Source: Desulforudis sp. (lineage in GTDB: Bacteria > Bacillota > Desulfotomaculia > Desulfotomaculales > Desulforudaceae). From it: DNA of 11,255 nucleotides. Location: NCBI GenBank assembly GCA_014859075.1, contig JACUUW010000050.1, positions 1 to 11,255 of the forward strand, in the 5' to 3' direction. Under the pieces are notes generated by a model. The model had not been told where the DNA came from and did no database searches. It saw nothing but the letters and a program-made list of their open reading frames with translations. Positions 6,590-11,255 of this stretch are shown piece after piece; the first letter of the stretch is position 1, and every line of letters begins with the position of its first letter. The position numbers and the translations under genes were made by a program.

Positions 6590-6685
6590 CGTTTGGTGGC
6601 GGTACAGGGTAGAAACCCTTCCCTCATCCGGGAGGGTGGTTTAAAACTAAATAAACATTAAGAAATAACGGAAGGAGGGAAAGTA
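6590..6685 (+). promoter_or_regulatory. Hairpin and AT-rich translation leader of atpE
   Basis: The gap holds a hairpin at 6613-6642 (outer arms AAACC/GGTTT, inner arms CCCTC/GAGGG, loop ATCCGG, with small internal loops). It is followed immediately by a stretch at 6641-6668 in which 25 of 28 bases are A or T, very unlike this GC-rich genome. Then comes a strong ribosome site GGAAGGAGGG (6670-6679) six bases before the ATG. In E. coli an AT-rich leader before atpE is a known translational enhancer that supplies the many c subunits; I infer an analogous role. The hairpin lacks a T-run, so it is not a standard terminator. Confidence 0.55.
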
Positions 6686-6916
6686 ATGGAGGTACAAGCT
6701 GCTGCTGCTCTGAGCATGGCGATCGTCGCCGGTATTTCCGCGGCCGCTGCTGCTATCGGTGACAGCATTACCTGCGGCAAGGCGATTGAGAGCGTGGCCC
6801 GGCAGCCGGAGGCCCGCGGTAACATTATGACCATGATGTTCATCTCGGTTGGTTTGATCGAGTCGCTGCCCATTATCGGCATCGTTATTGCGTTTATCCT
6901 GATGGGCCAGCTGTAA
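6686..6916 (+). CDS. atpE: F1Fo ATP synthase subunit c
   Basis: A 76-residue hairpin of two membrane helices that forms the rotor ring. Helix 1 spans about residues 7-31 and helix 2 about 47-73, joined by the polar loop ESVARQPEARGN with the conserved RQP at 39-41 that contacts gamma and epsilon. The ion-carrying carboxylate is Glu59 in GLIESLPIIG. Ser60 follows it, as in Na+-type rings, but Leu61 and Ile64 replace the threonine and tyrosine of the Ilyobacter Na+ site, and Asp26 sits where that ring has Gln32. Proton coupling is therefore the more likely but not proven reading. The ATG at 6686 has an excellent ribosome site and AT-rich leader. A stem-loop follows before atpF. Length and composition are normal for the family. 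Confidence 0.97.
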   Translation: MEVQAAAALSMAIVAGISAAAAAIGDSITCGKAIESVARQPEARGNIMTMMFISVGLIESLPIIGIVIAFILMGQL

Positions 6917-6973
6917 GATCCGTTTTCGGTGGATTTCCGGTTTTTGACGTGGTTTAGTCAGTTAGGGTCTTTG

Positions 6974-7026
6974 GCAGGTTTTAGTCTTCTGGCACGGGCT
7001 AAAACCTGCTTGCCCTTCTTTCTTTT
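6974..7026 (+). terminator. Stem-loop with pyrimidine tail between atpE and atpF
   Basis: A perfect 11-bp inverted repeat, GCAGGTTTTAG at 6974-6984 and CTAAAACCTGC at 6999-7009, encloses a 14-base loop and is followed by a pyrimidine tract at 7013-7026 (CCCTTCTTTCTTTT). It looks like an intrinsic terminator with an interrupted T-run, so partial termination or mRNA 3'-end protection is plausible. It lies inside the operon, since atpF-atpD continue directly downstream with no obvious promoter. The stem is directly visible; the function is inference. Confidence 0.6.
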
Positions 7027-7063
7027 GTCACCTACGTCACCAAGGAAGGAGGAGAACAAGTAA

Positions 7064-7558
7064 GTGGTAGCCCTCGATTTTAACGCCACAGTATTCATGC
7101 AAATGTTCCACTTCCTTCTCATGCTCATAGTTTTGCGCCTGGTTGCCTACCGGCCGCTGATGAACATCATCGAGCAGCGGCAGGCCTACATCGCCGGTGA
7201 GATTGAACAGGCCGAAAGCCAGAAGGTACAGGCCGCCGAACTTAAAGCGGAAATGGATGCCGGCCTGCAGAAGGCGCGCGACGAGGCCAAGGCCATTGTC
7301 GACCGGGCCGTCAAGGCCAGTGAGGAGCAGGCTCAGAAAATCCTGGAAGAAGCCCGGGCGGATGCCCAGAAGGTGAAAGAGGATGCCCTGGCCGATATCC
7401 AACGTGAGAAGGAGAAGGCGGTTGCCCAGTTGCGGAATGAAGTGGCGTCGCTGGCGGTGCTGGTCGCCTCCAAGGTGGTCAAGGACGGCTTGACCATCGA
7501 CGAGCAGCACAACCTGGTTCAGGATGCCATTAAAGAGGTGGGTCAGCTGCCATGTTAA
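7064..7558 (+). CDS. atpF: F1Fo ATP synthase subunit b
   Basis: A 164-residue peripheral-stalk subunit. One N-terminal membrane helix (about residues 7-28) ends in AYRPLMNIIEQRQ, the usual start of the cytoplasmic part. A long charged coiled coil rich in Ala, Glu, Gln and Lys then runs from about 35 to 135 and reaches the delta subunit on top of F1. Only one b-type gene is present, so the stalk is presumably a homodimer. The GTG at 7064 follows AAGGAGGAG (7046-7054) by nine bases and places the helix at the extreme N-terminus as expected. The stop overlaps the atpH start by seven bases, indicating translational coupling of the two stalk subunits. Confidence 0.95.
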   Translation: MVALDFNATVFMQMFHFLLMLIVLRLVAYRPLMNIIEQRQAYIAGEIEQAESQKVQAAELKAEMDAGLQKARDEAKAIVDRAVKASEEQAQKILEEARADAQKVKEDALADIQREKEKAVAQLRNEVASLAVLVASKVVKDGLTIDEQHNLVQDAIKEVGQLPC

Positions 7559-8100
7559 AAGGAGCAGTTGCCGCGCGTTACGCCCAGGCCCTTTTCGACC
7601 TGGCGCGTGACAACAACAAGATTGCGGAGACCGAAAACGAACTGCGGGGTTTTGTGCAGGCCGTGGACGAATCCCGTGAACTGCAGCAGGTGCTGTACAA
7701 TCCCCAGGTGCCGGTTGATCTGAAGAAGACCATTGTCAAGGAGCTCTTCGCGGACCAAATGTCCGGGAACACTCTGAATTTTATCTGCCTGATCCTGGAC
7801 CGCCGCCGGGAGGTTTATTTGAAAGGCATAGTCGAAGTCTATATCGCCCTGGCCAATGAGACCCGTAACATCGTCCAGGCCGAGGTGACCTCGGCGGTGG
7901 AGCTTCCGCTCGTGCACAAGGTCAACCTCATGCAGGTGCTTTCCCGGATGACCGGCAAGGAGATTCGGGTCGCTTACCAGGTTGATCCGGACATCATCGG
8001 TGGTCTCAAGGTCCGTCTGGGTGACCGCATCATCGACGGCAGCATCAAGAGGCAACTGGAGCGGTTGAAGGACAGCATCCGCGAAACTAAAGTGGGATAG
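7552..8100 (+). CDS. atpH: F1Fo ATP synthase subunit delta
   Basis: A 182-residue OSCP/delta subunit that joins the b dimer to the top of the alpha3beta3 head. The N-terminal helical domain opens with AVAARYAQALFDLA, characteristic of the family. The C-terminal signature GGLKVRLGDRIIDGS (about residues 152-166), followed by a leucine-spaced helix, matches the known delta motif. The ATG at 7552 overlaps the end of atpF by seven bases; GAGGTG at 7536-7541 is the likely ribosome site. Length is normal. The delta and b subunits are the least conserved of the complex, but the motifs and position leave little doubt. Confidence 0.95.
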   Translation: MLKGAVAARYAQALFDLARDNNKIAETENELRGFVQAVDESRELQQVLYNPQVPVDLKKTIVKELFADQMSGNTLNFICLILDRRREVYLKGIVEVYIALANETRNIVQAEVTSAVELPLVHKVNLMQVLSRMTGKEIRVAYQVDPDIIGGLKVRLGDRIIDGSIKRQLERLKDSIRETKVG

Positions 8101-8115
8101 GGGTGACATAGGAGT

Positions 8116-8118
<3 letters not shown>
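8101..8118 (+). promoter_or_regulatory. Unusual ribosome site at atpA
   Basis: The visible AGGAG at 8110-8114 sits only one base before the ATG at 8116, too close for normal pairing. The upstream GGGTGA at 8101-8106 matches the other half of the anti-Shine-Dalgarno and lies nine bases away, so it is the more likely site. The start itself is secure because MNLRPEEISSII is the conserved alpha N-terminus. Confidence 0.45.
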
Positions 8119-9642
<1,524 letters not shown>

Positions 9643-9664
9643 GCGCGGAAGGTGAGGTGTTAGT

Positions 9665-10543
9665 ATGCCTGCGCTACGGGACTTTCGACGGCGTATCAAG
9701 AGTGTAAAGAGCACCCAGAAGATCTGTAAGGCGATGAAGGCCGTGGCCACCGCCAAGATGGCGCGCGCCCAGGCGACCGTGATCGCCGCCAGGCCTTACG
9801 CCCGGCAGATGCACGAAGTTCTGGGCCGGGTGGGTTCGGCGTCCCGCGAAGTCGAGAACCCTTTGCTGACGAAGCGTGAGCCGAAGAAGGTTTGCTACAT
9901 CGTGATTACCGCCGACCGCGGTCTCTGCGGCGGCTTCAACAGCAACCTCCTGCGCACCTCCGTGCGCGAGGTGGGCAAGTGGGATGATTTCAACCTGGTG
10001 GCCGTAGGCCGCAAGGCGCGGAACTTCTTCCGCTTCCGGGAGTGGGAGATGGACCGGGAATTCATCGGCCTGGGTGAGAATATCCGGTTTGAGCAGGGTC
10101 AGGAAATCGCCCGGTTTGCGATCGAAAAATACATCGCCGGCGAATACGACGCAGTCTACATGATTTACAGCAAGTTCGTAAGCATCCTGGTGCAGCAGCC
10201 GACCGTGATGAAGCTGCTGCCGGTCGAACCGCCGGAGGACGAGGAGGGGGCCGCGGCCGCCCAGGAAGACCAGAACAAGATGGCGGTCGAGTACATTTTC
10301 GAGCCTTCCCCCGAGGAAGTCCTGAACTACCTGCTGCCCAAGTATGTGGAGAACAGTGTGTATCACGGTTTGATCGAGTCCAAGGCCAGCGAGCAGAGCG
10401 CCCGCATGATGGCGATGGATGCGGCCACCAAGAGCGCGGGTGAGATGATCGATCGCCTGACGCTCCAGATGAACCGGCTGCGCCAGGAAGGCATCACCAA
10501 CGAACTGCTTGACATCGTTGGCGGCGCCGCGGCACTCGAATAA
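9665..10543 (+). CDS. atpG: F1Fo ATP synthase subunit gamma
   Basis: A 292-residue central rotor shaft. The two long terminal helices that form the coiled coil inside the alpha3beta3 head are clear: the N-terminal RRRIKSVKSTQKICKAMK region and the C-terminal NRLRQEGITNELLDIVGGAAAL, the family signature. The middle Rossmann-like domain contains ITADRGLCGGFNSN (about residues 79-92). A short acidic, alanine-rich loop (about residues 188-204, PPEDEEGAAAAQEDQN) lies in a part of gamma known to vary in length, and I do not regard it as a disruption. The ATG at 9665 is preceded by GGTGAGGTG and matches the conserved N-terminus. atpD starts 26 bases after the stop. Confidence 0.97.
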   Translation: MPALRDFRRRIKSVKSTQKICKAMKAVATAKMARAQATVIAARPYARQMHEVLGRVGSASREVENPLLTKREPKKVCYIVITADRGLCGGFNSNLLRTSVREVGKWDDFNLVAVGRKARNFFRFREWEMDREFIGLGENIRFEQGQEIARFAIEKYIAGEYDAVYMIYSKFVSILVQQPTVMKLLPVEPPEDEEGAAAAQEDQNKMAVEYIFEPSPEEVLNYLLPKYVENSVYHGLIESKASEQSARMMAMDAATKSAGEMIDRLTLQMNRLRQEGITNELLDIVGGAAALE

Positions 10544-10569
10544 CGTTCGGAGGAGGTTCGGGGAACGCA

Positions 10570-11255
10570 ATGAATGTAGGTGAAGTAGTCCAGATTATCG
10601 GCGTTGTCGTGGACGTCCGGTTTCCGCCGGGCCAGGTTCCCAATATTTACAACGCCTTGAAGATCGAGACCGACAAGGTGGACGCGTTCGGGCGCAAGTT
10701 CGACCTGACGCTGGAGGTGGCGCAGCACCTGGGCAACAACGTGGTGCGCTCCGTGGCCATGTCCACCACCGACGGTCTGACGCGCGGCACCAAGGTCACC
10801 GACACCGGCGCGCCGATCACGGTGCCGGTGGGCCGACCCGTACTGGGCCGGTTGATCGACGTGCTGGGCATGCCCATTGACGGGCTCGGCGACATCAAGG
10901 GTGAAAACTATTACCCGATTCACCGCCCGGCGCCGGCCCTGGTCGACCAGTCGACTTCGGTCGAGCAGCTGGAAACCGGCCTGAAGGTGATCGACCTCTT
11001 GGTGCCCTTTATGAAGGGTGGCAAGATCGGCATGTTCGGCGGCGCCGGCGTGGGCAAGACCGTTATCGTGATGGAACTCATCAACAACATCGCCAAGCAG
11101 CACGGCGGCATCTCGGTGTTCGCGGGCGTTGGCGAGCGGACCCGTGAGGGCAACGACCTCTATCACGAAATGAAGGACGCTGGCGTTCTGGAGAAAGCCG
11201 CATTGGTGTACGGCCAGATGAACGAGCCTCCGGGAGCCCGCGCCCGCGTCGCCCT
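10570..11255 (+). CDS. atpD: F1Fo ATP synthase subunit beta, 3'-truncated by window end
   Basis: The first 228 residues of the catalytic subunit, which makes ATP from ADP and phosphate at the beta side of each alpha-beta interface. The fragment covers the N-terminal barrel (VVQIIGVVVDVRF) and the first half of the nucleotide domain. The P-loop GGAGVGKT is at residues 157-164 with Lys163. Glu189 in GVGERTREGND is the catalytic base that activates water. The reading frame is still open at the window edge in NEPPGARARVAL, so about half of the usual 460-480 residues lie outside; this is a window limit, not a defect. The ATG at 10570 follows CGGAGGAGGT (10549-10558) at a rather long spacing. A second ATG four bases on is out of frame. 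Confidence 0.97.
   Translation, partial: MNVGEVVQIIGVVVDVRFPPGQVPNIYNALKIETDKVDAFGRKFDLTLEVAQHLGNNVVRSVAMSTTDGLTRGTKVTDTGAPITVPVGRPVLGRLIDVLGMPIDGLGDIKGENYYPIHRPAPALVDQSTSVEQLETGLKVIDLLVPFMKGGKIGMFGGAGVGKTVIVMELINNIAKQHGGISVFAGVGERTREGNDLYHEMKDAGVLEKAALVYGQMNEPPGARARVA

Noticed and set aside
6918..6934. Small ATCC/GGAT hairpin just after the atpE stop
   Set aside because: Only four firm base pairs with a G-T neighbour; too weak to call next to the much better stem at 6974-7009.
9674..10570. 298-codon minus-strand open frame opposite atpG
   Set aside because: Antisense shadow of atpG, whose own motifs are complete.

Overview
The window is a housekeeping block of a GC-rich Gram-positive (Firmicutes-type) bacterium, read entirely from the + strand. 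It runs from a threonylcarbamoyl-AMP synthase gene through mntP, ywlE, rpiB, glyA and wecB into the F1Fo ATP synthase operon. The order ywlC-mntP(ywlD)-ywlE-rpiB-glyA-...-atp matches the Bacillus/Clostridia arrangement. High GC, frequent GTG/TTG starts and strong AAGGAGG-type ribosome sites suggest a high-GC, Desulfotomaculum/Desulforudis-like member of the Clostridia. That placement is inference from gene order and composition; no species can be named from the sequence alone.

Layout: 1-713 is the 3' part of the Sua5/YwlC gene (5' end outside the window). 710-1249 is mntP (Mn2+ exporter), overlapping it by 4 bases. 1330-1803 is ywlE (probable protein-arginine phosphatase), preceded by a purine-rich repeated leader. 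1892-2350 is rpiB and 2356-3594 is glyA. A gap of about 290 bases (3595-3881) follows, with no convincing gene but an imperfect inverted repeat. 3882-5021 is wecB/mnaA. From 5149 to the window end lies atpZ-atpI-atpB-atpE-atpF-atpH-atpA-atpG-atpD, with atpD cut off at the right edge; atpC would be expected next.

The left half serves tRNA t6A modification, metal export, phospho-arginine removal, pentose-phosphate and one-carbon metabolism, and UDP-ManNAc supply for the cell envelope. The right half encodes the rotary ATP synthase: membrane part a, c, b; stalk delta and gamma; catalytic alpha and beta; plus the assembly/accessory proteins AtpZ and AtpI.

I see no new defence or mobile system. 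The points most worth a second look are in the non-coding DNA. atpE (subunit c, needed in many copies) is bracketed by an upstream hairpin plus a very AT-rich leader and a downstream perfect 11-bp stem with a pyrimidine tail. The glyA-wecB gap, where related genomes carry upp, holds a diverged inverted repeat resembling a small mobile-element remnant. Smaller oddities concern start-site choice in atpB, atpI and atpA, and ion-site residues in subunit c.
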